A stretch of DNA of 64,000 nt from positions 4,866,754 to 4,930,753 of the forward strand of contig JAJEKV010000070.1 in NCBI GenBank assembly GCA_021234155.1, given 5' to 3'. This stretch comes from Isoetes taiwanensis. Lineage: Eukaryota > Streptophyta > Lycopodiopsida > Isoetales > Isoetaceae. A program made the position numbers and the translations under genes. Shown here one piece after another: positions 1-10,799 of this stretch (position 1 is its first letter; each line of letters begins with the position of its first letter). The notes below the pieces were generated by a model. The model was not told where the DNA came from and searched no databases. It saw only the letters and a list, made by a program, of their open reading frames with translations.

Positions 1-35
1 GAAGTCAAATGCCTTATCCATTAGGCCACGAGAGC
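1..35 (-). tRNA. tRNA-Arg(UCU), cut by window edge
   Basis: The last 35 plus-strand bases of the Arg gene are present: the 5' acceptor strand, the D arm and part of the anticodon arm. The rest lies left of the window. Confidence 0.75.
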
Positions 36-466
36 CTTGCAATTTTGATTTGATAATCAACAATATAATCACAGAACCAAGCCATATGAGTATCTTCCTT
101 TTAATATTACCTAACCAATTGAGATATAAGCCAAAAGTTACTACTAGTAGTCAAACCCACGTCTTATGGGCAAGAAAAGATAAACGATAGATGCCGTAAA
201 TGAGTAGATATCCAAGATAATTGAATCTAAACAATCATTCTCACGTCGGTCTCTTGCTATAGCAATATGTAGATGAGGTCAAGAGTCAATTGCCACTTAA
301 ACGAAAAAAAAATTAGTAGTGAAGAACACATCGTAATGCATGTTGCCAAATATCAAGAGAAGCATTATTGGGTAAAACAACCAAGTACAAGTCACTTCTT
401 CCTAGCATATCAATAAAGAGATTTGATGCATTTAGAAATGAAACTCCTTGCAAGCCATTATCACTT

Positions 467-540
467 TGCTTTCATTGAGAGTCGAACTCAAGACCTCCCG
501 CTTACTAAACGGGTGCTCTAACCAACTGAGCTACAAAAGC
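467..540 (-). tRNA. tRNA-Thr(AGU), Thr-1 reference copy
   Basis: A 74-nt cloverleaf with no intron. Minus strand: acceptor GCTTTTG pairs with TGAAAGC (two G-U pairs). The D arm is GCTC/GAGC with the GG of the loop intact. The anticodon loop TTAGTAA gives anticodon AGT, which reads ACU (and ACC/ACA after A34 to inosine editing). The T arm is TTGAG/CTCAA with loop TTCGACT. The A box (TAGCTCAGTTGGTTAG) and B box (GAGTTCGACTC) needed for Pol III are intact. It delivers threonine in cytosolic translation. The next TTTT on its sense strand is about 95 nt downstream, so a terminator is not immediate. This is the yardstick for the other Thr copies. Confidence 0.93.
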
Positions 541-596
541 TTCAACACCTCAGTTTAAAACAAAGTTATTACTTTCACCTCCACTTTCTTTTTGCA

Positions 597-669
597 CACT
601 CTCGATGGGACTCGAACCCACAATCTCTTGATTAGAAGTCAAATGCCTTATCCATTAGGCCACGAGAGC
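597..669 (-). tRNA. tRNA-Arg(UCU), reference copy
   Basis: A 73-nt cloverleaf with no intron. Minus strand: acceptor GCTCTCG/CGAGAGT with discriminator G; D stem GCC/GGC; anticodon stem TTTGA/TCAAG. Loop CTTCTAA gives anticodon TCT, which reads AGA arginine codons. The T arm is GTGGG/CCCAT with loop TTCGAGT, so the B box is intact. The 5' flank on the sense strand has several CAA triplets within about 25 nt and an AT-rich TATA-like stretch further out, as in plant Pol III tRNA genes. This copy lies 56 nt from the adjacent Thr-1; a TTTT sits between them on the sense strand. Confidence 0.93.
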
Positions 670-745
670 CTTCCAACTTTGATTTGATAATCAACATTAT
701 AATCACAAGACCTATCCATAGGAGTACCGCGGCTTAGTTTAAATA

Positions 746-820
746 TGCTTTTATTTGAGAAAACGAACTCAAGACCTCCCGATTACTAAACGGGTGCTCT
801 AAACAATGAGCTACCAAAGC
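746..820 (-). pseudogene. tRNA-Thr-2, decayed
   Basis: The anticodon loop still gives AGT, but the T arm is destroyed and the D loop is short. Confidence 0.6.
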
Positions 821-876
821 TTCAACACCTCAGATTATAACAACATATATCACTTTCACCTCCACTTTCTTTTGCA

Positions 877-949
877 CACTCTCGATGGGACTCGAACCCA
901 CAATCTCTTGATTAGAAGTCAAATGCCTTATCCATTAGGCCACGAGAGC
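877..949 (-). tRNA. tRNA-Arg(UCU)
   Basis: Identical to the Arg reference copy over all 73 nt. It lies 56 nt upstream (sense direction) of Thr-2 with no TTTT between them. Confidence 0.92.
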
Positions 950-1389
950 CTTGCAATTTTGATTTGATAATCAACAATATAATCACAGAACCAAGCCATA
1001 TGAGTACGCATCTTCCTTTTAATATTACCTAACCAATTGAGATATAAGCCAAAAGTTACTACTAGTAGTCAAAGCCACGTCTTATGGGCAAGAAAAGATA
1101 AGCGATAGATCTTCAGTAAATGAGTAGATATCAAGATAATTGAATCTAAACAATCATTCTCACGTTCGGTCTCTTGCTATAGCAATATGTAGATGAGGTC
1201 ACGAGTCAATTGCCATAAGCGAAAAAAAAAAAAAGTAGTGAAGAACACATCGTAATGCATGTTGCCAAATATCAAAGAGAAGCATTATTGGGTAAAACAA
1301 CCAAGTACAAGTCACTTCTTCCTAGCATATCAATAAAAAACATTTGATGCATTTAGAAATGAAACTCCTTGCACAAGCCATTATCACTT

Positions 1390-1467
1390 TGCTTTCATTG
1401 AGAATCGAACTCAAGACCTCCCCCGCTTACTAAGCGGGTGCTCTAACCAATCCCGAGCTACAAAAGC
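1390..1467 (-). tRNA. tRNA-Thr-1 with inserted bases
   Basis: The Thr body is present, with extra C residues in the anticodon arm and near the D loop (78 nt in all). Anticodon AGT is readable. The insertions sit at CG/CTG sites and may be sequence errors. Confidence 0.55.
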
Positions 1468-1525
1468 TTCAACACCTCGGTTTAAAACAAAGTATTATTA
1501 CTTTCACCTCCACTTTCTTTTTGCA

Positions 1526-1598
1526 CACTCTCGATGGGACTCGAACCCACAATCTCTTGATTAGAAGTCAAATGCCTTATCCATTAGGCCACGAGAGC
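1526..1598 (-). tRNA. tRNA-Arg(UCU)
   Basis: All 73 nt agree with the reference copy. Confidence 0.92.
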
Positions 1599-1619
1599 CT
1601 TCCAACTTTGTTTTGATAA

Positions 1620-3300
1620 TCAACATTATAATCACAAGACCTATCCTATAGGTAATTAATAGTTTCTTTAAATATGCTTTTCCGAGCATCAACTTCCTCC
1701 ATGCTTATAAAAATAAAGGTGCTCTAAACAAGTAGACCCCAGAGCTACCAAAGCTTCAACAACTCAACAAGTTATAACAACATATATCAAATTCACCTCC
1801 ACTTTCTTTTTGCATAAAATGCCGGAATGTACCCTAAACAATTTCTTGATTAGATAGTCAAATGCCTTATCCATTAGGCCATATTTGGATATTACAATTT
1901 TGATTTGATAATCAACAATATAATCCTCAAAACCAAGCCATATGAGATCACTTCCTTTTAATATTACCTAACCAATTGAATATAAGCCAAAAGTTACTAC
2001 TAGTAGGTCAAAATCCTCTTATCTACAAAAAGATAAGCTTGATTATGGATCTATATTTGGTAAATGAAACAGATATCCAAATAATCAAATCTAAACAATT
2101 TGATTCTCAATTTCCTTTCTTGCTATAAACAATATTCCAGATGAGAGGACCTCATTTGTTGATTCAAATAAATGAATCAAAAAAAATAGTAGTGAAAAGA
2201 ATTTGAAATCATCATCAAAAAAAAACCCCTCCATATCACTTTGCCAAATTCAAAGATCAAAAAAATTGGGTAAAAAATTACTAAGCAAGCTCTAAACAAT
2301 CCAAAGGTAAAGCTTCACCTCCTCCTTAAACAAATCATATCACTTTCACCTCCACTTTCTTTTGCACACTCTCGTTGGGACTCCACAATCTCTTGATTAG
2401 AAGTTTTTCAAATGCCTTATCCATTAAAAAGCCTTCCAACTTTTTTTGGTATTTTAATTTGATAATCAACTATTTATTTGAAACCAAACCAATTGGGGTG
2501 TAAATTTCACCTTCTTCTTCCTTTTAATAATCAACACCTAACCATTTTTGAGATATAAGCCAAAAGTTCCATTTAGTAGTCAAAGCCGCCTTATGGGCAA
2601 GAAATTTATCAGCGATAATCCATTGTTTATGGTAGATATCAAGATAATTGAATCTTTAATCATTCTCCTTAAGTTCGGTCTCTTGCTAAGCAATATGTAG
2701 ATGAGGTCACTACCATTCCTTAACCAATTTTAAATGAAAAAAATTAAAGTTGAGAAAAGAACACAATATGCATGTTGCCAAATATATCAAGAAAGCATTT
2801 CTTTTCCATTGGGTAAAACAACCAAGTACAAGTCACTTCTTCCTAGCATATCAATAAAGATATTGGAGTGATGGTTTAAAAATGAAACTCCTTGCAGGCC
2901 ATTATCATCCTTTGCTTTTTTTAAGAAAAGGTAACTCAAGACCTCCATATTACATTACTAATTTTACATTGCTCTAATTTTCATTCCTAATCTAATAAAG
3001 CATCAACACCTAATTTTAAAACAAAGTTATTATTACAAGATTAACCTCCACTTTCTTTTTGCACACTCTTTGGGACTCGAACCCATAAAGATTAAGGTGG
3101 GTCAAATGCCTTATCCATTTCTTTTACCACGAGAGCCTTCTAACTTTGATTTGATAATCAACATTATAATCCATTATTGAATATCCATATAAGGAAGTTG
3201 TTAAAACCACTCAATTAAATTCATTTAACAATTACTCAAGACCTCATATTACTAAGCAGGTGCTCTTTTTAAGCTTTCAAAAGTTCAACACCTCGACATT
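1620..3300. repeat. scrambled tRNA-array unit(s)
   Basis: About 1.7 kb that follows the array unit in order but is interleaved with unrelated AT-rich words. Arg-like remnants lie near 1813-1882, 2363-2433 and 3060-3137, and Thr-like remnants near 1670-1755, 2920-3000 and 3225-3290. None folds as a tRNA. Long exact spacer words alternate with novel words every 10-40 bases, which suggests a bad consensus rather than gradual decay. Confidence 0.6.
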
Positions 3301-3340
3301 ATAACAACATATATCACTTTCACCTCCACTTTCTTTTGCA

Positions 3341-3413
3341 CACTCTCGATGGGACTCGAACCCACAATCTCTTGATTAGAAGTCAAATGCCTTATCCATT
3401 AGGCCACGAGAGC
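3341..3413 (-). tRNA. tRNA-Arg(UCU)
   Basis: Complete 73-nt copy matching the reference, directly right of the scrambled stretch. Confidence 0.92.
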
Positions 3414-3851
3414 CTTGCAATTTTGATTTGATAATCAACAATATAATCCTATATTTTAGCCATATGATTCTCATCTTCCTTTTAATATTACCTAACCAAT
3501 TGAGATATAAGCCAAAAGTTACTACTAGTAGTCAAAAACCCCTAATCTTATGGGCAAGAAAAAGATAAGCGATAGATCTTATAAATGAGTAGATATCAAG
3601 ATAATTGAATCTAAACAATCATTCTCCACTTCGGTCTCTTGCTATAGCAATATGTAGATGAGGTCAAAGTCAATTGCCATAAGCGAAAAAAAAAAAAAGT
3701 AGTGAAGAACACATGCATAATGCATGTTGCCAAATATCAAGAGAAGCATTATTGGGTAAAACAACCAAAAACAAGTCACTTCTTCCTAGCATATCAATAA
3801 AAGACATTTGATGCATTTAGAAATGAAACTCCTTGCAAGCCATTATCACTT

Positions 3852-3930
3852 TGCTTTCATTGAAAGTCAAACTCAAGACCTCCCCATTATTACTAAGCGG
3901 GTTGCTCTAACCAAGCTGAGCTACAAAAGC
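3852..3930 (-). pseudogene. tRNA-Thr-1, disrupted
   Basis: Insertions in the anticodon arm and D loop expand it to 79 nt, and the T loop has lost its CG. It is recognisable only by alignment to Thr-1. Confidence 0.5.
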
Positions 3931-3988
3931 TTCAACACCTCGAGTTTAAAACAAAATTATCACTTTCACCTCCACTTTCTTTTTTGCA

Positions 3989-4056
3989 CACTCTCGATGG
4001 GACTCGAACCCACAATCTCTTGATTAGAAGTCAAATGCCTTATCCATTAGGCCAGC
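3989..4056 (-). pseudogene. tRNA-Arg(UCU) lacking its 5' acceptor strand
   Basis: The T arm, anticodon arm and D arm are intact, but five bases of the 5' acceptor strand are deleted, so the acceptor stem cannot form. Confidence 0.7.
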
Positions 4057-4255
4057 CTTCCAACTTTGATTTGATAATCAACACTATTTGACCTATCCAT
4101 AATCAAAAAAAATATCCTTTCTCAAAAAATGATGGGGAGAATCACTCAAGACCTCCACTTAAATACTAAAAAGTGCTCTAAACAATGAGCTACCAAAGCT
4201 TCAACACCTCAAATTATAACAACATATATCACTTTCACCTCCACTTTCTTTTGCA

Positions 4256-4331
4256 CACTTTATGGGACTCGAACCCACAATCTCTTGATTAGAAGTCAAA
4301 TGCCTTATCCATTAGGCCACTTCTTGTTGCA
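4256..4331 (-). pseudogene. tRNA-Arg(UCU) with ruined acceptor stem
   Basis: The body from T loop to D stem is intact, but both acceptor strands are replaced by unrelated bases. Confidence 0.65.
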
Positions 4332-5216
4332 ATTTTTGATTTGATAATCAACAATATAATCCATCGTTTGAACCAAGCCATATGAGAATCAAGATTTTAA
4401 TATTACCTAACCAATTGAGATATAAGCCAAAAGTTACTACTAGTATATATCAAAGCCACCTCTTATGGGCAACTCAAACCCAAATAAGCGATTAGTCAAA
4501 TGCCTTAAATGAGTAGATATCCTTGATAATTGAATCTAAACAATCAATCTCACGTCGGTCTCTTGCTATTCGCAATATTCCTTTTGAGATTACCTAACCA
4601 ATTGAGATATAAGCGAAAAAAAAGTAGTAAAACCCGAACTTATGGGCAAATGCATGTTGCCAAATATCAAAGAGAAATGAAGATATCCAAAACAACCAAT
4701 CTACAAATCACTTCTTCCTAGCATATCAATAAAAGAGATTTGATCGTTTAGAAATGAAACTCCTTGCAAAAAATTATCACTTTGCTTTCATTGATGTTGC
4801 CAAACCTCAAGAGAAGCATAAGCGGGTGCTCTAACCAAGCTTTCTTCAACACCTCAATTTAAAACAAAATTGATTACTTTCACCTCCACTTTCTTTTTTA
4901 TCACACTTTCGATGGGACTCGAACCCAAGACCTAAATCTCTTGATTAGAAGTCAAATGCAACTTATCCATTAAAACAAAATATTATTATCCTTCCAACTT
5001 TGTTTTCTAATCAACACTATAATCTCGAAAGACCTATCCATTCCTCTTGATTAGAAGTCAAATGCCTTATTTTAAATATCAACATTATAATCCACAAAAG
5101 AAGGCCCAATTTAACTCAAGACCTCCGCTTACTAAGCGGGTCTAAACAATGAGCTACCAAAGCTTCAACACCTCAGTTATAACAACATATATCACTTTCA
5201 CCTCCACTTTCTTTTG

Positions 5217-5288
5217 CACACTCTCTCGTTGGGACTCGAACCCACAATCTCTTGATTAGAAGTCAAATGCCTTATCCATTAAGAGAGC
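5217..5288 (-). pseudogene. tRNA-Arg(UCU), broken D arm
   Basis: The T and anticodon arms are present. The D-arm bases next to the acceptor are missing, and an extra CT lies in the 3' acceptor strand. Confidence 0.6.
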
Positions 5289-5913
5289 CTTCCAACTTTG
5301 ATAATCAACACTATAATCCTTGCAATTTTGATTTGATAATCAACAATATAATCCTGAAACCAAAGCCATATGAGTTACTAATCTTCCTTTTAATATTACC
5401 TAACCAATTGAGATATAAGCCAAATCAGTTACTACTAGTAGTCAAAGCCACGTCTTATGGGCAAGAAAAGATAAATCTAGATTAGAAGTAAATGCCTTAG
5501 ATATCAAGATAATTGAATCTAAACAATCATTCTCAACAATATAATCTCTTGCTATGCAAGCAATATGTAGATGAGGTCTTCCTTTTAATCCTAACCAATT
5601 GCCATATAAGCCAAAAGTTAATACTAGTATGAAAGCCACATCTTATGGGCCAAATATCAAAGAAAAATTATTGGGTAAAACAACCAAAGTACATATCAAG
5701 ATAATTCCTAAACAATCATTCTCCGAACCTCACTTGCTATAAATATGTAGATGAGGTCACGAGTCAATTGCCATGAAAAAAAATTGCCAAATATTGCAAA
5801 TATCAAGAAGCATTATTGGGTAAAACAACCAAGTACAAGTCACTTCTTCCTAGCATATCAATAAAGAGATTTGATGTTTTAGAAATGAAACTCCTTGCAG
5901 GCCATTATCACTT

Positions 5914-5991
5914 TGCTTTCATTGAATTGAGTCGAACTCAAGACCTCCAGCTTACTAAGCGGGTGCTCTAACCAAGCCCCGCTACAAAAGC
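5914..5991 (-). tRNA. tRNA-Thr-1 with insertions
   Basis: Anticodon AGT is readable. Extra bases in the T stem and a changed D arm give 78 nt. Confidence 0.5.
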
Positions 5992-6049
5992 TTCAACACC
6001 TCAGCTTAAAACAAAGTATTATTACTTTCACCTCCACTTTCTTTTTGCA

Positions 6050-6122
6050 CACTCTCGATGGGACTCGAACCCACAATCTCTTGATTAGAAGTCAAATGCC
6101 TTATCCATTAGGCCACGAGAGC
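6050..6122 (-). tRNA. tRNA-Arg(UCU)
   Basis: Full 73-nt match to the reference. Confidence 0.92.
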
Positions 6123-6201
6123 CTTCAAATTTTGATTTGATAATCAACATTATAATCCACAAAGACCTATCCATAGGAATTTTCTTGGCTTCGTTTAAAT
6201 A

Positions 6202-6272
6202 TGCTTTTCGAGAGTCGAACTCAAGACCTCCAGCTTACTAAGCGGGTGCTCTAAACAATGAGCTACCAAAGC
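6202..6272 (-). pseudogene. tRNA-Thr-2, shortened
   Basis: 71 nt. The T loop is intact, but the D loop has lost the CTG and the 3' acceptor strand is altered. Confidence 0.55.
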
Positions 6273-6327
6273 TTCAACACCTCAGTTATAACAACATATA
6301 TCACTTTCACCTCCACTTTCTTTTGCA

Positions 6328-6400
6328 CACTCTCGATGGGACTCGAACCCACAATCTCTTGATTAGAAGTCAAATGCCTTATCCATTAGGCCACGAGAGC
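6328..6400 (-). tRNA. tRNA-Arg(UCU)
   Basis: Full 73-nt match to the reference. Confidence 0.92.
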
Positions 6401-6840
6401 CTTGCAATTTTGATTTGATAATCAACAATATAATCCGCGAGAACCAAGCCATATGAGCATCATCTTCCTTTTAATATTACCTAACCAATTGAGATATAAG
6501 CCAAAAGTTACTACTAGTAGTCAAAGCCCGTCTTATGGGCAAGAAAAAAAGATAAATGATAGATCTTTAAAATGAGTAGATATCCAAGATAATTGAATCT
6601 AAACAATCATTCTCCGTCGGTCTCTTGCTATAGCAATATGTAGATGAGGTCCGCGAGTCAATTGCCATAAAGCGAAAAAAAAAAATTAGTAGTGAAGAAC
6701 ACATCGTAATGCATGTTGCCAAATATCAAGAGAAGCATTATTGGGTAAAACAACCAAGTACAAGTCACTTCTTCCTAGCATATCAATAAAAGAGATTTGA
6801 TGCATTTAGAAATGAAACTCCTTGCAAGCCATTATCACTT

Positions 6841-6916
6841 TGCTTTCATTGAGAGTCGAACTCAAGACCTCCAGCTTACTAAGCGGGTGCTCTAACCAAG
6901 CCCGAGCTACAAAAGC
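6841..6916 (-). tRNA. tRNA-Thr-1 with altered D loop
   Basis: Acceptor and T arms match the reference. The D arm carries AGCCC in place of CT (76 nt), and one anticodon-stem pair is lost. Confidence 0.6.
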
Positions 6917-6976
6917 TTCAACACCTCAATTTAAAAACAAAAATATTATCACTTTCACCTCCACTTTCTTTTTGCA

Positions 6977-7049
6977 CACTCTCGATGGGACTCGAACCCA
7001 CAATCTCTTGATTAGAAGTCAAATGCCTTATCCATTAGGCCACGAGAGC
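6977..7049 (-). tRNA. tRNA-Arg(UCU)
   Basis: Full 73-nt match to the reference. Confidence 0.92.
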
Positions 7050-7748
7050 CTTCCAACTTTGATTTGATAATCAACATTATAATCCACAAGACCTATCCAT
7101 AGGAAACAATCTTCCTTTAAATATGCTTTTGCTATACAAGACCTCCGTTACTAAGCGGGTGCTCTAAACAAGCTGAGCTACCAATGGGCAAGAAACACCT
7201 CAAATTATAACAACATATATCACTTTCACCTCCACTTTCTTTTGCCAAATATCAATTGGACTCTCTTGATTAGGTCCACAATCTCTTGATTAGAAAAATG
7301 CCTTATCCATTACAAGCCACTTCTTCCTAGCATATCAATTTTGATTTTGATAATCAACAATATAATCTCAAATCTTGCCAAGCCATTATCACTTCTTTGC
7401 TATTGTAATGAGGTACCTAACCAATTGAGACCTAAGCCAAAAGTTACTACTAGTAGTCAAAGCCAAATGCTCTAATGGGCAAGAAAAAACAAAAGCTTAG
7501 AACACCTCATGGTTAAAATCAAATATTATTATCAAATTTTATCAACCTCCACTTTCTTTTTGCACAGATGAGGTCAAGGGGACTCGAACCCAAATCTCTT
7601 GATTAGAAAGAACAATGCCTTATCCATTAGGCCAAATATCCTTCAACTTTGATTTGATAATCAACACCATAATCACAAGACCTTCTTCCTAGCATATCAA
7701 TAAAAGACATTTGATGCATTTAGAAATAAACTCCTTGCATTATCACTT

Positions 7749-7822
7749 TGCTTTCATTGAAATTCGAACTCAAGACCTCCAGCTTACTAAGCGGGTGCTC
7801 TAAACAATGAGAGCTACAAAGC
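7749..7822 (-). tRNA. tRNA-Thr-1, variant
   Basis: 74 nt with anticodon AGT. The T stem has substitutions and the D arm is rearranged (CAATGAGAGC), so folding is doubtful. Confidence 0.5.
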
Positions 7823-7880
7823 TTCAACACCTCAGTTTAAAACAAAATATTATCACTTTCACCTCCACTTTCTTTTTGCA

Positions 7881-7953
7881 CACTCTCGATGGGACTCGAA
7901 CCCACAATCTCTTGATTAGAAGTCAAATGCCTTATCCATTAGGCCACGAGAGC
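7881..7953 (-). tRNA. tRNA-Arg(UCU)
   Basis: Full 73-nt match to the reference. Confidence 0.92.
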
Positions 7954-8357
7954 CTTGCAATTTTGATTTGATAATCAACAATATAATCACAACCAAGCCA
8001 TATGAATTACTCTTCCTTTTAATATTACCTAACCAATTGAGATATAAGCCAAAAGTTACTACTAGTAGTCAAAGCCACGTCTTATGGGCAAGAAAAACCA
8101 TAAGCGATAGATCCTCCATATCCAAGATAATTGAATCTAAACAATCATTCTCACCTCGGTCTCTTGCTATAGCAATATGTAGATGAGGTCCGCGAGTCAA
8201 TTGCCATAACAGTAGTGAAGAACACATGCGTAATGCATGTTGCCAAATATCAAGACTTATTGGGTAAAACAACCAAGTACAAGTCACTTCTTCCTAGCAT
8301 ATCAATAAAAGAGATTTGATGCATTTAGAAATGATCCTTGCGGGGCCATTATCACTT

Positions 8358-8407
8358 TGCTTTCATTGAGAGTCGAACTCAAGACCTCCACTAAGCAGTG
8401 CTCTAAC
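8358..8407 (-). pseudogene. tRNA-Thr-1, truncated
   Basis: Keeps the 3' acceptor strand and T arm, but a deletion joins the anticodon arm straight to the next intergenic segment. The 5' half is gone. Confidence 0.65.
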
Positions 8408-8431
8408 TTTCACCTCCACTTTCTTTTTGCA

Positions 8432-8501
8432 CACTCTCGAAGGGACTCGAACCCACAATCTCTTGATTAGAAAAATGCCTTATCCATTAGGCCACGAGAG
8501 C
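8432..8501 (-). pseudogene. tRNA-Arg with deletion in anticodon arm
   Basis: 70 nt. Three bases are missing beside the anticodon, and one T-stem base is changed. Confidence 0.6.
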
Positions 8502-8923
8502 CTTCAATTTTGATTTGATAATCAACAATATAATCACACACCAAGCCATATGAGTACCCTTTTAATATTACCTAACCAATTGAGATATAAGCCAAAAGTT
8601 ACTACTAGTAGTCAAAGCCACGTCTTATGGGCAAGAAAAGATAAATGATAGATGTAAAATAAATGAGTAGATATCCAAGATAATTGAATCTAAACAATCA
8701 TTCTCCGTCGGTCTCTTGCTATAGCAATATGTAGATGAGGTCCGCGGTCAATTGCCATAAACGAAAAAAAAAAAAAGTAGTGAAAGAACACATCGTAATG
8801 CATGTTGCCAAATATCAAAGAGAAGCATTATTGGGTAAAACAACCAAGTACAAGTCACTTCTTCCTAGCATATCAATAAAGATGCATTTTAAAAATGAAA
8901 CTCCTTGCAGGCCATTATCACTT

Positions 8924-9001
8924 TGCTTTCATTGAGAGTCAAACTCAAGACCTCCCGCTTACTAAATGGGTGCTCTAACCAACCAATCGAGCTACAAAAG
9001 C
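8924..9001 (-). tRNA. tRNA-Thr-1 with D-loop insertion
   Basis: Anticodon AGT is kept, with a 4-nt expansion in the D loop. The T loop reads TTTGACT, so the conserved C of the B box is lost. Confidence 0.5.
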
Positions 9002-9059
9002 TTGAACACCTCAATTTAAAACAAAATATTATCACTTTCACCTCCACTTTCTTTTTGCA

Positions 9060-9132
9060 CACTCTCGATGGGACTCGAACCCACAATCTCTTGATTAGAA
9101 GTCAAATGCCTTATCCATTAGGCCACGAGAGC
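9060..9132 (-). tRNA. tRNA-Arg(UCU)
   Basis: Full 73-nt match to the reference. Confidence 0.92.
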
Positions 9133-9207
9133 CTTGCAATTTTGATTTGATAATCAACACTATAATCACAAGACCTATCCATAGGAATTACCACGGCCGT
9201 TTAAATA

Positions 9208-9280
9208 TGCTTTTCATTTGAGTCGAACTCAAGACCTCCAGCTTACTAAGCGGGTGCTCTAAACAATGAGCTACCAAAGC
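9208..9280 (-). pseudogene. tRNA-Thr-2, decayed
   Basis: Anticodon AGT is readable. The 3' acceptor strand and T stem are altered and the D loop is shortened. Confidence 0.55.
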
Positions 9281-9336
9281 TTCAACACCTCAGATTATAA
9301 CAACATATATCACTTTCACCTCCACTTTCTTTTGCA

Positions 9337-9409
9337 CACTCTCGATGGGACTCGAACCCACAATCTCTTGATTAGAAGTCAAATGCCTTATCCATTAGGC
9401 CACGAGAGC
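9337..9409 (-). tRNA. tRNA-Arg(UCU)
   Basis: Full 73-nt match to the reference. Confidence 0.92.
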
Positions 9410-9848
9410 CTTGCAATTTTGATTTGATAATCAACAATATAATCATAGAACCAAGCCATATGAGTACGCATCTTCCTTTTAATATTACCTAACCAATTGA
9501 GATATAAGCCAAAAGTTACTACTAGTAGTCAAAGCCCGTCTTATGGGCAAGAAAAAAGATAAATGATAGATCTTTGGTAAATGAGTAGATATCCAAGATA
9601 ATTGAATCTAAACAATCATTCTCATGTCGGTCTCTTGCTATAGCAATATGTAGATGAGGTCACGAGTCAATTGCCACTTAAACGAAAAAAAAAATTAGTA
9701 GTGAAGACCACATCGTAATGCATGTTGCCAAATATCAAGACAAGCATTATTGGGTAAAACAACCAAGTACAAGTCACTTCTTCCTAGCATATCAATAAAG
9801 AGATTTGATGCGTTTAGAAATGAAACTCCTTGCAGGCCATTATCACTT

Positions 9849-9922
9849 TGCTTTCATTGAGAGTCGAACTCAAGACCTCCCGCTTACTAAACTGGTGCTC
9901 TAACCAACTGAGCTACAAAAGC
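9849..9922 (-). tRNA. tRNA-Thr-1(AGU)
   Basis: 74 nt; differs from the reference by one base that breaks pair 29-41 of the anticodon stem. The A and B boxes are intact. Confidence 0.8.
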
Positions 9923-10362
9923 TTCAACACCTCAATCTAAAACAAAATATTATCTCCACTTTTTGCACCTTCTCTTGATTAGAAGTCAAATGCCTTTCTT
10001 TTTTGCACACTTTCACCTTCACCAACCAATTGAGATATAAGCCAAAATTACTACTAGTAGTCAAAGCCATTCTTATGGGCAAAAAAAGATAAATGATAGA
10101 TCTTAATAAATGAGTAGATATCAAGATAATTGAATCTAAACAATCATTCTCCGTCTCTCTTGCTATAGCAATATGTAGATGAGGTCCTTGAGTCAATTGC
10201 CCCTCAAAAAAAAAAAAAATTAGTAGTGAAGAACACATCGTAATGCATGTTGCCAAATATCAAGAGAAGCATTATTGGGTAAAACAACCAAGTACAAGTC
10301 ACTTCTTCCTAGCATATCATGATGCATTTAAAAATGAAACTCCTTGCAGGCCATTATCACTT

Positions 10363-10442
10363 TGCTTTCATTGAGAGTCGAACTCAAGACCTCCCGAAAC
10401 ACTAAAGACCTGGTGCTCTAAACAAGCCCGAGCTACAAAAGC
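10363..10442 (-). pseudogene. tRNA-Thr-1, anticodon arm scrambled
   Basis: The T arm and 5' acceptor strand are intact, but the anticodon arm has been replaced and lengthened. Confidence 0.55.
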
Positions 10443-10503
10443 TTCAAGACCTCAGTTTAAAACAAAATATTATTATCACTTTCACCTCCACTTTCTTTTT
10501 GCA

Positions 10504-10576
10504 CACTCTCGGTGGGACTCGAACCCACAATCTCTTGATTAGAAGTCAAATGCCTTATCCATTAGGCCACGAGAGC
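10504..10576 (-). tRNA. tRNA-Arg(UCU), T-stem variant
   Basis: 73 nt; one change turns the outer G-U pair of the T stem into G-C, so the T stem is fully Watson-Crick paired. All else matches the reference. Confidence 0.88.
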
Positions 10577-10799
10577 CTTCCAACTTAGATTTGATAATCA
10601 ACATTATAATCACAAGACCTATCCATAGGAGTACACGGCTTCGTTTAAATATGCTTTTCGCATTATTAATTAAACTTCAAGACCTCCCTGATACTAAGCG
10701 AAAAAAACAACTAGTAGTTCAACACCTCAGTTATAACAACATATATCACTTTCACCTCCACTTTCTTTTGCACAACTTGTGGGACTCCAAACCCATCTC

